Made by a program: the position numbers and the translations under genes | Origin: DATEPR01 sp036503065 | GTDB lineage: Bacteria > Actinomycetota > Actinomycetes > Mycobacteriales > Pseudonocardiaceae | DNA length: 18,017 bases | Direction of reading: 5' to 3' | NCBI GenBank assembly: GCA_036503065.1 | Contig: DASXXM010000087.1 | Span: 1-18,017, forward strand | Shown: positions 6,524 to 14,395 of the stretch, piece by piece | Layout: each line of letters opens with the position of its first letter | Position numbering within the stretch: position 1 is the stretch's first letter | The notes under the pieces: model-generated | The model's input: only the letters and a program-made list of their open reading frames with translations | Database searches by the model: none | What the model was told of the DNA's origin: nothing

Positions 6524-9103
6524 ATGCACACGCCGCCCGCCGGCTCCAGGAGAACGAAGAGATCAGTTCTCGCCCTGCTGTCATTCACGTTGCTGACGCT
6601 GTTCGCGACAGCTTTCACGCAACAGGTCGCCCATGCGGCCCCGACCAATCTGGCAGTGACCACGCAGCGAAACGACAATGCCGGCACCGGCCAGTATCCG
6701 AACGAGACGACGCTGACCACCGCGAACGTCAACGCGTCCCAGTTCGGCAGGCGAGTGTCCTATCCGGTCGACGGGCAGATGTACGCACAGCCGCTCTACC
6801 TGCCGAATATCTCGATCGGCGGCGGCACGCACAACGTGGTGTTCGCGGCAACGGAGAACGACAGCGTCTACGCGTTCGACGCCGACCAGACCAGCACCGT
6901 GGCGCCGCTCTGGAAGACCAGCCTGTTGCCCGGCGGAGCGACGCCGGTGCAGTCCAGTTTCCAGCCCTGTGGCGATCTGACACCGATCATCGGCATCACG
7001 AGTACGCCGGTGATCGATCCCGGCACCAACACCATGTTCGTCGTCGCCTATTCGCAGGAGAACGGGACCCAGGTCTATCGCCTGCACGCGCTCGATGTGA
7101 CAACCGGTCAGGACAGGAGCGCTCCGGTCGTCATTCAGGCATCGGTACCGGGTACCGGGGGCACCGTCACCTTCAATCCCAACGTGGAGCGGCAGCGCGC
7201 CAGCCTGCTGCTGGCGAACGGCAAGATCTACATCGCGTTCTCCTCGTTCTGTGATGTCGGGGCCTACCACGGCTGGATCCTCGGCTACACCTACAGCGGC
7301 ACGTCGTTCCAGCAGACCAATGCCTACAACGACACGGCCACCGGAGCACAGGGCGGGATCTGGGGTGCCGACGACCCCTTGGTGGCCGACAACGCCGGGA
7401 ATCTCTACACGATAGTCGGAAACGGGACGTTCGATGTCAACACCGGCGGCAACGATGTCGGCGACAGCTTCGTGCGCCTGAACGCCCAGTTACAGCGGCA
7501 GGACTACTTCACGCCGTTCAATCAGAGCTGTCTGTCCAACGGCGACCAGGATGTCGGCGCGGGCGGTCCGCTGTTGGTGCCCGGCGCGAACGCGCTGATC
7601 GGCGCGGGCAAGGAAGGCAGGCCCTATGTGGTCAGCACGACGAACATGGGCCAGTTCACCGCGGATCCCAATCTCACCTGCAACGGCAGCGCCGAGGAGA
7701 ACCGCACCAATGTGGACAAGATCCAGCAGGAACTGCCGCCGGGCACCCTGAACGCGATCTTCAGTACGCCGGCCTTCTGGAACGGCCCCAACGGCCAGTT
7801 CGTCTACTTCTCGCAGGTGAACGGTCCGACCAAGGCATTTTCCTGGATCAACGGACGATTGTCCGCCGCGCCCACCTCGATGACGACCACGTCCTTCGGT
7901 TTCACCGGCGGAAACGCGGTCGTGTCGAGCAATGGGACGACGGCCGGCACCGGTGTTCTCTGGAATATCGACTCGGGCGCGACGCTACGAGCCTACGACG
8001 CCAGCAACCTGGCGATCGAGTTGTACGACAGCAGCCAGAACACGGGCCGGGACGGCCTGAGCGGTTACGTGAAGTACAGCACCCCCGCCCTGGCAGACGG
8101 CAAAGTATTCGTCGGAACAGCGGCCAGCCTGGCGATCTTCGGCGAACTCTCGTCGACCCCACCGCCACCGCCCCCACCGCCGCCACCGGGTGGCCTACGC
8201 ATCAACTCCGGCGGCACCGCGGCGGCACCGTTCGTCGCCGACACCGACTTCACCGGCGGCACCACGGTAACCACCACCAATGCCATCAACACCAGCGGCG
8301 TAACCAACCCCGCACCCCAAGCGGTCTACCAGAGCAACCGCTTCGGCACCTTCAGCTACTCGGAACCCGGCCTGAACGCGGGGGCGACCTATACCGTACG
8401 CCTGCACTTCGCGGAAACATTCTGGACAGCGGCCGGCCAACGCACCTTCAACGTCATCATCAACGGACAACAAGTACTCACCAACTTCGACATGATCGCC
8501 ACCGCGGGAGCGGCCAACAAAGCAGTAGTCGAGCAATTTGCCATACCAGCGGACGCCAACGGCCGGATCACCCTGCAATTCAACACGGTCAAGGACAACG
8601 CCCAGGTCAACGGCATCGAAATACTGCCGACCACGACGACACCACCACCGCCGCCACCGTCAGCCGTCCAGATCAACTCCGGTGGCACCGTGGCAGCACC
8701 GTTCGCAGCCGACGCCGACTTCACCGGCGGCACCACGGTGACCACCACCAAACCGGTTGACACCGGCGGCGTAACCAATCCCGCACCCCAGGCGGTCTAC
8801 CTGAGCAACCGCTTCGGCACGTTCAGCTACGCCGTACCCGGCCTGAACGCGGGCGCCACCTACACCGTCCGCCTGCACTTCGCCGAAACATTCTGGACAG
8901 CAGCAGGCCAACGCACCTTCAACGTCATCATCAACGGACAACAAGTACTCACCAACTTCGACATGCTGGCCACCGCGGGAGCGGCCAACAAAGCAGTGGT
9001 CGAACAATTCACCACAACCGCGGACAACACCGGCAAGGTCACCCTACAATTCGTCACTGTAAAGGACAACGCTCAAGTCAACGGCATAGAAATACTGTCG
9101 TAA
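6524..9103 (+). CDS. Secreted PQQ-like beta-propeller protein with two C-terminal malectin domains
   Basis: Exported 859-aa protein. ATG at 6524 follows AAGGGAGA with eight bases spacing; a frame ATG at 6491 lies inside the preceding gene and lacks a ribosome site. Signal peptide about 1-39, ending VAHA. Residues about 40-540 look like a PQQ-type or quinoprotein-like beta-propeller (NVVFAATENDSVYAFDADQ, TPVIDPGTNTMFVVAY, GAGKEGRPYVVSTTNMG), but no haem CxxCH was seen and cofactor binding is not implied. A poly-Pro linker (about 545-555) leads to malectin domain 1 (about 557-702, LRINSGGT, RFGTFSY, YTVRLHFAETFW, FNVIINGQ, VNGIEIL). A shorter Pro linker leads to malectin domain 2 (about 714-859). 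Malectin folds bind glucose-containing oligosaccharides. It is second in the operon with the CBM protein and ends at a strong terminator. It is probably a glycan-binding scaffold, though a sugar-oxidising or lyase role for the propeller cannot be excluded. Confidence 0.87.
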   Translation: MHTPPAGSRRTKRSVLALLSFTLLTLFATAFTQQVAHAAPTNLAVTTQRNDNAGTGQYPNETTLTTANVNASQFGRRVSYPVDGQMYAQPLYLPNISIGGGTHNVVFAATENDSVYAFDADQTSTVAPLWKTSLLPGGATPVQSSFQPCGDLTPIIGITSTPVIDPGTNTMFVVAYSQENGTQVYRLHALDVTTGQDRSAPVVIQASVPGTGGTVTFNPNVERQRASLLLANGKIYIAFSSFCDVGAYHGWILGYTYSGTSFQQTNAYNDTATGAQGGIWGADDPLVADNAGNLYTIVGNGTFDVNTGGNDVGDSFVRLNAQLQRQDYFTPFNQSCLSNGDQDVGAGGPLLVPGANALIGAGKEGRPYVVSTTNMGQFTADPNLTCNGSAEENRTNVDKIQQELPPGTLNAIFSTPAFWNGPNGQFVYFSQVNGPTKAFSWINGRLSAAPTSMTTTSFGFTGGNAVVSSNGTTAGTGVLWNIDSGATLRAYDASNLAIELYDSSQNTGRDGLSGYVKYSTPALADGKVFVGTAASLAIFGELSSTPPPPPPPPPPGGLRINSGGTAAAPFVADTDFTGGTTVTTTNAINTSGVTNPAPQAVYQSNRFGTFSYSEPGLNAGATYTVRLHFAETFWTAAGQRTFNVIINGQQVLTNFDMIATAGAANKAVVEQFAIPADANGRITLQFNTVKDNAQVNGIEILPTTTTPPPPPPSAVQINSGGTVAAPFAADADFTGGTTVTTTKPVDTGGVTNPAPQAVYLSNRFGTFSYAVPGLNAGATYTVRLHFAETFWTAAGQRTFNVIINGQQVLTNFDMLATAGAANKAVVEQFTTTADNTGKVTLQFVTVKDNAQVNGIEILS
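8199..9100 (+). repeat. Tandem malectin-domain duplication
   Basis: Two malectin-coding units offset by 471 bp (157 codons) are highly similar at DNA level. A run of 60 identical bases occurs at 8435-8494 and 8906-8965, with only scattered differences around it, many of them synonymous. This indicates recent duplication or ongoing gene conversion within one gene. Confidence 0.9.
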
Positions 9104-9117
9104 GCCCCACCAAAAAT

Positions 9118-9152
9118 GGCACCCACCAGACCGCTCAGGTCTGGTGGGTGCC
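9118..9152. terminator. Strong bidirectional terminator
   Basis: GGCACCCACCAGACC-GCTCA-GGTCTGGTGGGTGCC is a perfect 15-bp stem with a 5-nt loop. It sits 14 bp after the propeller/malectin stop and directly before the TAG (9156-9154) of the convergent Ere-like gene. A CCAAAAAT run precedes it, which gives a U-rich tail for the minus-strand transcript. Confidence 0.92.
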
Positions 9153-9153
9153 G

Positions 9154-10341
9154 CTACCAGTACTGATGCCGCTTCCCGTCGGTGTCGGCGACGAAGATGA
9201 CCGCGTCGGCGCCGTCCAGGTCGGCCGGATTCAGCGGGAGGTGACCGCGCACGATCGGTTCGCCCGCGCCGATCGACGGGGGCAGCGCGGCGCGCAGTGC
9301 CGGCGTCGGGAACAGTGCGCGGCGGGTGGTCGCCCCGGCCAACACGCCTTGGAGGGTGCCCGGATCGCTGTGGGGGTTGGCGTCGGTTGCCAGGAACACG
9401 TAGCGCTCGCCGAGGCTGAGCCCGACGAGCGCGCCCGCGCTCCCCCACTCGCCGGCAGGAGTGTGGCGCTGGAGGAGCCCGTTGTGCGCGAACACCAGGC
9501 TCGGGCCGCGTCGCCGCTCCTGAGCAACGATCGCGAGCAGGTTCTCGGCCATCATCTCGGCGCGCAGGCTCATCAGGGTCGCGATGCGATCGGGCGCCGG
9601 GCCGGCCATGGCCGCGTGATAGCGCAACAGGCCCTGCGCGGTGCGCGCGTGTGCGTCGGCGTTGGTGTAGCCGGCGGGGTGCAGGCCGGGTGCCGCGCGG
9701 CGCAGCGCGCTCCCGATGTCGTCCGCGACGATGCGCAGGGCCCGAGCCCGGTCGGAGCCGCCGATCGACGCAGCCGGGTCGAACATGGCCGCCTGGTTCG
9801 TCCAGGCCGCGTCCTCGCCCAGCAGCGCGTCGAGGTCACGGACCGACGCCGGCCGCAGCGCCGCGGGCAGGTAGTCGCTGGCCGAGGACAGTGCGCGTCG
9901 CGGGCTCGGCGCACCGGCGTACTCCACCGGCGCGTCGAAGCCGTGGAAGCGAACCCGATCCCGCGGCGCGCGGCCGGCATTGTGCGCGCGGAGCCAGTCA
10001 ACGAGCGCACGGTTGCCCGGCACGGCACCGAACCCGTGGCTGACCCCGGTCGCGAGCACCTCGTCGACATCCGCCGCCGCCCCGCCCACATAGTCGTCCA
10101 CAACGGACGCGGCAAAGAAATCGGTCTCCAGCAGGATCGACCGGTACCCGCGTTCGACGAGGTGACCGAGGAGTTCGTTGCGCAGCAACGGGAACGCCGC
10201 GATCCCGTGGGTCGGTTCGCCGAGGGCGAGCAGCATCGGCGGCTCGGTCCGCGCGGCGAGCAGTTCGTCGATGGCACGGCCAAGGCTTGCCGGGTCGTCG
10301 AGTTGGCGGCCGATCCGACGCAGTGATGCGGCAGTGGACAT
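9154..10341 (-). CDS. Erythromycin esterase family protein
   Basis: 395-aa cytoplasmic protein of the Ere family (macrolide lactone hydrolases such as EreA/EreB plus many uncharacterised relatives). ATG at 10341 follows GGAAGGGG at about seven bases; frame sequence further upstream is intergenic. Seen: LGEPTHG (40-46) with E42 and H45 matching the catalytic Glu/His region of EreB, LETDFF (71-76) with E72, R260 in SLRAEMMAEN, and H286 in VFAHNGLL. EreB-type enzymes have a second His three residues after the AHN His; here that place is Leu289 and the next His is H293. Metal-independent water activation by H45 may persist, but macrolide cleavage is uncertain. Divergently transcribed from a MerR/TioE-like regulator, whose twin motif sites lie in the shared gap, suggesting ligand-induced expression. 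Confidence 0.85.
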   Translation of the reverse strand: MSTAASLRRIGRQLDDPASLGRAIDELLAARTEPPMLLALGEPTHGIAAFPLLRNELLGHLVERGYRSILLETDFFAASVVDDYVGGAAADVDEVLATGVSHGFGAVPGNRALVDWLRAHNAGRAPRDRVRFHGFDAPVEYAGAPSPRRALSSASDYLPAALRPASVRDLDALLGEDAAWTNQAAMFDPAASIGGSDRARALRIVADDIGSALRRAAPGLHPAGYTNADAHARTAQGLLRYHAAMAGPAPDRIATLMSLRAEMMAENLLAIVAQERRRGPSLVFAHNGLLQRHTPAGEWGSAGALVGLSLGERYVFLATDANPHSDPGTLQGVLAGATTRRALFPTPALRAALPPSIGAGEPIVRGHLPLNPADLDGADAVIFVADTDGKRHQYW

Positions 10342-10367
10342 GAACACCCCTTCCGAAGGCACAGCCC

Positions 10368-10373
10368 TTGACA
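10368..10373 (+). promoter_or_regulatory. Perfect -35-like TTGACA in the Ere/MerR divergent gap
   Basis: TTGACA matches the -35 consensus for rightward transcription towards the MerR gene. The best partner at 17 bp is ATTGAA (10391-10396), which is poor and lies inside the first repeated operator-like motif. MerR regulators often act on promoters with off-consensus spacing, so the -10 is left open. Confidence 0.35.
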
Positions 10374-10379
10374 GTATCG

Positions 10380-10394
10380 TTGAAGAATCAATTG
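10380..10394. promoter_or_regulatory. Operator-like repeat, copy 1 (TTGAAGnnTCAATTG)
   Basis: TTGAAG-AA-TCAATTG. It contains the dyad TTGA-N4-TCAA and is repeated 48 bp downstream with 13 of 15 bases identical. It lies between the divergent Ere-like and MerR-like starts, so it is a candidate site for the MerR regulator. Confidence 0.5.
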
Positions 10395-10427
10395 AACCTT
10401 CCGCGACTTCTACCTGCATTTGATAGA

Positions 10428-10442
10428 TTGAAGCCTCAATTG
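10428..10442. promoter_or_regulatory. Operator-like repeat, copy 2 (TTGAAGnnTCAATTG)
   Basis: TTGAAG-CC-TCAATTG, the second copy. It reaches to within 11 bases of the presumed CTG start of the MerR gene and abuts its GGAGG ribosome site, so binding here would favour autoregulation. Confidence 0.5.
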
Positions 10443-10452
10443 GAGGTGCAAG

Positions 10453-11172
10453 CTGCGACCCATCGACCTTGCCAGGGAACACGGGTTGTCCGCACAGGCG
10501 ATCCGCAACTACGACGACGCCGGCATCCTCCCGCCGACCGCCCGCAGCGAGACCGGCTACCGGCGTTACACGCCCCTGCACGCACAGGCCCTGCGCGCCT
10601 TTCTCGCCCTGCGCGCAGGCCACGGACACCAGCAGGCAACGGAGATCATGCGCGCGACCAACCGGGGCGACACCGAGTCCGCCTACCGGCTCATCGACGC
10701 CGCACACGTCGCACTGCTCGCCGAACGCGACACCCGCACCGAGTCCGCGACGGCCCTTGGCAGCCTGTCCACCACGACACCCACCCCGGTCAACGGTCGA
10801 CCACTGACCGTCGGCGAACTCGCACGCCGGCTCGGCGTGCACCCGGCGACGCTGCGCACCTGGGAGACCGAGGGCATCCTGCGCCCAGAACGCGACCGGG
10901 CAACGGGCTACCGCGAATACGGACCGGACTGCGTGCGCGACGCCGAGATCGCGCGCCAGTTGCGCCGGGGTGGGTACCTGCTGCGCCAGGTCGCGCAGTT
11001 CGTCGAGTCGCTACGCGAGGCGGGCGGAGCGGACGCGTTGAGCGCCTTCCTGGACTCCTGGCAGGACCGGCTGACCACCCGCAGCCGCAACCTTCTCACC
11101 GGCGCGGCCCAACTCGACGCCTACCTCACCCTGCTCGACCAGCCGCAGCATGGCCGGCCGACGAGGCCGTAA
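10453..11172 (+). CDS. TioE-like MerR-family regulator with two HTH domains, apparent CTG start
   Basis: 239-aa DNA-binding regulator with two MerR-type helix-turn-helix modules. HTH-1: residues 1-70, RPIDLAREHGLSAQAIRNYDDAGILPP then GYRRYT. HTH-2: about 113-185, LTVGELARRLGVHPATLRTWETEGIL then GYREY. This double arrangement matches TioE-family regulators of actinobacteria. The start is unusual: conservation begins at a CTG (10453) preceded at six bases by a strong GGAGG. An in-frame TGA at 10429 rules out a longer protein, and no ATG, GTG or TTG lies between. TTG at 10486 would delete the first helix. Divergent from the Ere-like gene, which it probably controls. No clear effector-binding domain follows HTH-2 beyond a helical tail. 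Confidence 0.87.
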   Translation: MRPIDLAREHGLSAQAIRNYDDAGILPPTARSETGYRRYTPLHAQALRAFLALRAGHGHQQATEIMRATNRGDTESAYRLIDAAHVALLAERDTRTESATALGSLSTTTPTPVNGRPLTVGELARRLGVHPATLRTWETEGILRPERDRATGYREYGPDCVRDAEIARQLRRGGYLLRQVAQFVESLREAGGADALSAFLDSWQDRLTTRSRNLLTGAAQLDAYLTLLDQPQHGRPTRP

Positions 11173-11335
11173 GGCATAGTCCGAGTCCTGGGACCTGTCG
11201 CCCTGCCACGGCCACGGGACCACCGTGTGTGTTGCCAGTGACCGACCCGCTTCAACTCGATGGCGCCAGGTGATGATCAACGAACGGATGCGCGCCACCG
11301 AAGCGAATTCCATCCCGACAAAGGCAGCGGTCGGC

Positions 11336-12064
11336 TCAGGTATGGCCGGTGCGCGCGCTGGTGGTGGTTCGTCGCGCATCGCGCCAGGCGATCAGGGCTG
11401 TTAGCAGACGGGGTGAAGCGACGTCTTCGCATCGGCGCCGCGCACGCAGTTGATCGACCAACCACGCCGGCGCATCGGCCCGTTCGACAGCCTGGCTCTT
11501 GGTGAGAAGCGCACCGTTGCGCAGCGCGTAGCGGCCACGCGCCATCGAGGTGAGGCCGAGATCGGCGAAGGCGGGATTCAACCAGATCCAGGGGCGCCGC
11601 GCCGCCGACGCCCAGGATCCGGTCAGCTCAGCGCGGGCTGCTTCGCGCACGTCGTCGTCACTCATCGAGGGCAACACAGCGCCCGGAGAACGACCGAAAA
11701 CGGCATACCCATGACGCACCAGCTCAGCCCTGGTAATTCCCGACAGGATGCGCGCAACGAGCGAGCCGTGCGTCCACGTCGGGTGCTTCAGCCGAACATC
11801 GGAGACCTTCACGGCCTCGACATAGACGCATCCCAGGTCCAGCCCGGAGCCGGCGCCCTGGTCAAGTTGACGATGCACGGCAACGAGAGTGGCCTGCCGG
11901 TGTGCATCGACCGAGCCGTCGACAAGCGCGACCAGGTCGAGGTCGCTGACTCCGGGAATGTAGTCGCCGGTCGCCAGCGATCCCGCGACAAGCAGATCAC
12001 TGATCCACCCCAGCCCCGCCAGTCGCCTGCCGAACTCCGCGACGACAGGTACCGACATCAGCAT
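11336..12064 (-). CDS. Nucleotidyltransferase, aminoglycoside adenylyltransferase-like
   Basis: 242-aa cytoplasmic protein with a Pol-beta-type nucleotidyltransferase N-terminus: G28-S29 then D41-L-D43 in GSLATGDYIPGVSDLDLVAL, the G-S-x(11)-D-x-D pattern that binds nucleotide and two metals. The C-terminal half (about 130-242) is helical, as in AadA/ANT-type enzymes. These transfer AMP to aminoglycosides, but many environmental relatives have unknown substrates. ATG at 12064 is used; a second in-frame ATG lies at 12058. GAGG is 13 bases upstream, rather far. It stands alone between the convergent MerR gene (163-bp gap with no clear terminator) and the same-strand MFS gene (247-bp gap). Confidence 0.82.
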   Translation of the reverse strand: MLMSVPVVAEFGRRLAGLGWISDLLVAGSLATGDYIPGVSDLDLVALVDGSVDAHRQATLVAVHRQLDQGAGSGLDLGCVYVEAVKVSDVRLKHPTWTHGSLVARILSGITRAELVRHGYAVFGRSPGAVLPSMSDDDVREAARAELTGSWASAARRPWIWLNPAFADLGLTSMARGRYALRNGALLTKSQAVERADAPAWLVDQLRARRRCEDVASPRLLTALIAWRDARRTTTSARTGHT

Positions 12065-12311
12065 GATTACAGTTTAGCCTCGGTCTTTCGTGATCATGGT
12101 GGTGGATCTTGAGTCAACTGAGGCGGCCAAGTCGGCGGGGATAGTGGCTGGGTAGGCATGGCTGATCGTCGGCGCTGCCGTTTCGCCGGTGCTCCGAGTC
12201 CTGGTCGGGGGGCGGGGGGCTGATGGTCAGGTGACGGTGGCCAACACCGCGAGCCGGGCACACTTCGGTGACCTACCTCGAAGAGAAATCGGCGACGCCG
12301 CAGGTTAGTCG
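12065..12311. other. Gap between nucleotidyltransferase and MFS genes
   Basis: About 247 bp with no supported gene. It contains a TTGAGTCAA palindrome (about 12109-12117) and a G-rich run (about 12207-12220). It should hold the nucleotidyltransferase promoter; no convincing -35/-10 pair was found. Confidence 0.4.
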
Positions 12312-13505
12312 TCAGGCGACCGGCACCGGAGTTCGGCGCCCCGTCAACACCGGCGCGAAGACCACGGCCAGTACGCACAGCACCACGGGCACCGCGAAGG
12401 CGACGTTGAGCGGGACCCACCGGGTCAGGCCGCCGATCACGGCCGGACCGGACAGCAGGCCGACGTACCCGAGCCCGACCACCCGCGCCATCAACGCACC
12501 CGAAGCCCTGGTGTCCAGGTTCCCGGCCGCGGTGAACAGTTGCGGCACGCCACCGGACAGGCCGAGGCCGAATACCGCCCAGCCGACCAGCGCGACCGGT
12601 ACCGACGGCGAGAGCGACGCGGCCGTGAGACCGATCGCGGCGAGTCCGGCGCCGTACCGCACGATCGCGACGGGGCCGATCAGTGCCGCCACCCGGTCGG
12701 TGAGGAATCGGCCGACGGTCATCGCCGTGGCGAACGAGCCGTACGCGAACGCCGCAGTGCTCGCCGACGCGCCGAGGACGTCCTTGAGTTCCAGGGCGGC
12801 CCAGTCGTTGGCGACGCCTTCGGACAGCATCAGCGCGAAGGCGAGGCCACCGAGCAGCCAGACCAGCCGCATCGCGGTCGGGCGTCGCTCGCCGGTATCG
12901 GCCGCCGCATCGGTGTTGGCGGGCGACTCGGTGGTGTCGCCGTCGATCAGGAACCGGGCAGTGCACAGGGCGGCGATCGCGCCGAACACGCCACAGCAAC
13001 TCAACGACACCCCGGTGGGCACCCCGGCGTGCAGGACGACGGCGCCGAGCACGGCCGCGATGGCGCCGCCGATCGACCACATCGCGTGGAAGGAGGCCAT
13101 GATCGGCCGCGGATAGCCGCGTTCGACCACGACCGCGTGGGCGTTCATGGACACGTCGATCGCGCCGTTGCCGAAGCCGAACACGATCAGTGTGATGCCC
13201 AGCGTCCACCACGATCGGGCGAAACCCGGACCGATCAGCGCGAGGCTCATCAGGACGCCGGCCGCGGGCAGCAGTCTGCGCGGGCCGACCCGGTCGACCA
13301 GCGGACCGGCCACCTGCATGCCGACGAACGCGGCGCCGCCCAGCACCAGCAGCAGCACACCCAGGGTGGCGTGGGAGATGCCGGTCTCCCGCTCGACGTT
13401 GGGGATGTGCACCAGCCAGATGCCCATGCCGAAACCGTTGAGGGCGAAGAAGATCCAGGTCGCGACGCGGGCCGCGCGGGGCAGCTGAGGGGCGGTCTCG
13501 GTCAT
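12312..13505 (-). CDS. MFS transporter (YbjJ/FucP-like)
   Basis: 397-aa inner-membrane transporter with about twelve hydrophobic segments and a hydrophilic mid-loop (about 208-230, DGDTTESPANTD). Seen: GFGMGIWLVHIPNVERETGIS near the N-terminus, GPLVDRVGPRRLL in the loop 2-3 position (MFS signature), FGFGNGAIDVSMNAHAVVVE and FHAMWSIGGA, typical of the YbjJ-type branch near FucP sugar permeases. ATG at 13505 overlaps the TGA of the DeoR gene (ATGA), so the two are translated together. A DeoR partner suggests a sugar or sugar-like substrate, but efflux is also possible for this branch. It ends at 12312. Confidence 0.88.
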   Translation of the reverse strand: MTETAPQLPRAARVATWIFFALNGFGMGIWLVHIPNVERETGISHATLGVLLLVLGGAAFVGMQVAGPLVDRVGPRRLLPAAGVLMSLALIGPGFARSWWTLGITLIVFGFGNGAIDVSMNAHAVVVERGYPRPIMASFHAMWSIGGAIAAVLGAVVLHAGVPTGVSLSCCGVFGAIAALCTARFLIDGDTTESPANTDAAADTGERRPTAMRLVWLLGGLAFALMLSEGVANDWAALELKDVLGASASTAAFAYGSFATAMTVGRFLTDRVAALIGPVAIVRYGAGLAAIGLTAASLSPSVPVALVGWAVFGLGLSGGVPQLFTAAGNLDTRASGALMARVVGLGYVGLLSGPAVIGGLTRWVPLNVAFAVPVVLCVLAVVFAPVLTGRRTPVPVA

Positions 13506-14293
13506 CGGGACTGATGCTCCAGGGGTGTCGGGTCACCGGCGACGCGTACGTGCACGCCTCGCGCGGCCAGTGCGGCGCGCTGGTCCTCCGGCGCGGACGG
13601 GTCGGTGACGAGGATGTCCGGTCGGTCGGCCGGGCAGACGTGGGCGAGGGCGGCGCGATCCCACTTGGCGCCGTCGGCAAGGACGATCGAGCGGGCCGAC
13701 ACCGCCAGCGCCTGTTGCTTGATCTGCGCGTCGTCCAGGTCGAACGCGGTCAGCCCGTCGTCCAGGTCGAACGCGCACGGGCTGAGCACCGCGACGTCGA
13801 ACCGCAGCGCCAGCAGCGACGCGAGGGTCAGCGGTCCGACCAGCGAAAGCTCACCGGGCCGCGGCTCGCCACCCGGCAGCAGCAGTCGAACCCGTGGCGC
13901 GTCGAGCAGCGCGTTGGCCGCGTGCATCGACAGCGGCATCACGGTTACCGCGCGGTCGCGCAGCAGCCGCGCGACCTCCAGCGCCGTGGTGCCGCTGTCC
14001 AGCACGACCGTCTCGCTGTCCCGGATCAGCTCGACCGCGGCGGCGGCGATGGCCTGTTTCGCGCCGGCCGCCACCGCGGCTCGGGCCGCGAACGGCGGCT
14101 CGACGCCCAGCGGTGCCGCGGACACGGCGCCGCCGTGTACCCGACGTAGCGCACCGTGGGCGGCGAGCAGGTCGAGATCACGGCGCACCGTCATCTCCGA
14201 AGCGCCGGTCGCCGCCGACAGCTCCGCCACGGCGACCCGGGGGGCGTCGCGGAGCAGTTCGACGATGATCCGGTGACGGTCAGCACTGCGCAC
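13502..14293 (-). CDS. DeoR/GlpR-family transcriptional regulator
   Basis: 263-aa repressor-type protein. The N-terminal winged HTH (about 1-56) shows VAELSAATGASEMTVRRDLDLLAAHGALRRVHGGA, the DeoR signature. The C-terminal sugar-phosphate sensor domain (about 75-235) includes DSGTTALEVA (98-107), LSLVGP and the IVLADGAKWDRAA stretch. GTG at 14293 starts the conserved RHRIIVELL region. A TAGACT six bases upstream of the GTG would allow a leaderless transcript (inference). It overlaps the MFS gene by four bases and very likely regulates it, lifting repression when a phosphorylated sugar accumulates. Confidence 0.9.
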   Translation of the reverse strand: MRSADRHRIIVELLRDAPRVAVAELSAATGASEMTVRRDLDLLAAHGALRRVHGGAVSAAPLGVEPPFAARAAVAAGAKQAIAAAAVELIRDSETVVLDSGTTALEVARLLRDRAVTVMPLSMHAANALLDAPRVRLLLPGGEPRPGELSLVGPLTLASLLALRFDVAVLSPCAFDLDDGLTAFDLDDAQIKQQALAVSARSIVLADGAKWDRAALAHVCPADRPDILVTDPSAPEDQRAALAARGVHVRVAGDPTPLEHQSR

Positions 14294-14395
14294 TCGACGA
14301 GTCTACCAAAATCTTGTTCGTTCGCACATTCGCCTTGATTGAACGATCGCGGCAGTGTGCGGACCCGGCTCCCCTCGGCCCACATAGGGACCGCG

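Noticed and set aside
4911..6596. Long Arg/His-rich frame overlapping the CBM protein, and an antisense frame at 4930-6270
   Set aside because: Both are alternative-frame artefacts of high GC; the CBM frame has a signal peptide, ribosome site and four recognisable modules.
6640..8140. True PQQ- or haem-dependent dehydrogenase
   Set aside because: The propeller pattern is similar, but I saw no CxxCH haem site or secure PQQ-ligand set, so only the fold is claimed.
8157..8190. Microsatellite-like CCACCG run
   Set aside because: It encodes the poly-Pro linker before malectin domain 1 and is explained by the protein.
11173..11335. Terminator between the convergent MerR and nucleotidyltransferase genes
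   Set aside because: Only a weak CACGG/CCGTG pairing with a long loop was found; not convincing.
12065..12311. Possible degenerate transposon end in the gap near the nucleotidyltransferase
   Set aside because: A TTGAGTCAA palindrome and repeated GATC are present, but no matching second end or transposase remnant was found.
12094..13680. Long Arg/Pro-rich frame across the MFS and DeoR genes
   Set aside because: It overlaps two well-supported coupled genes and has no recognisable fold.
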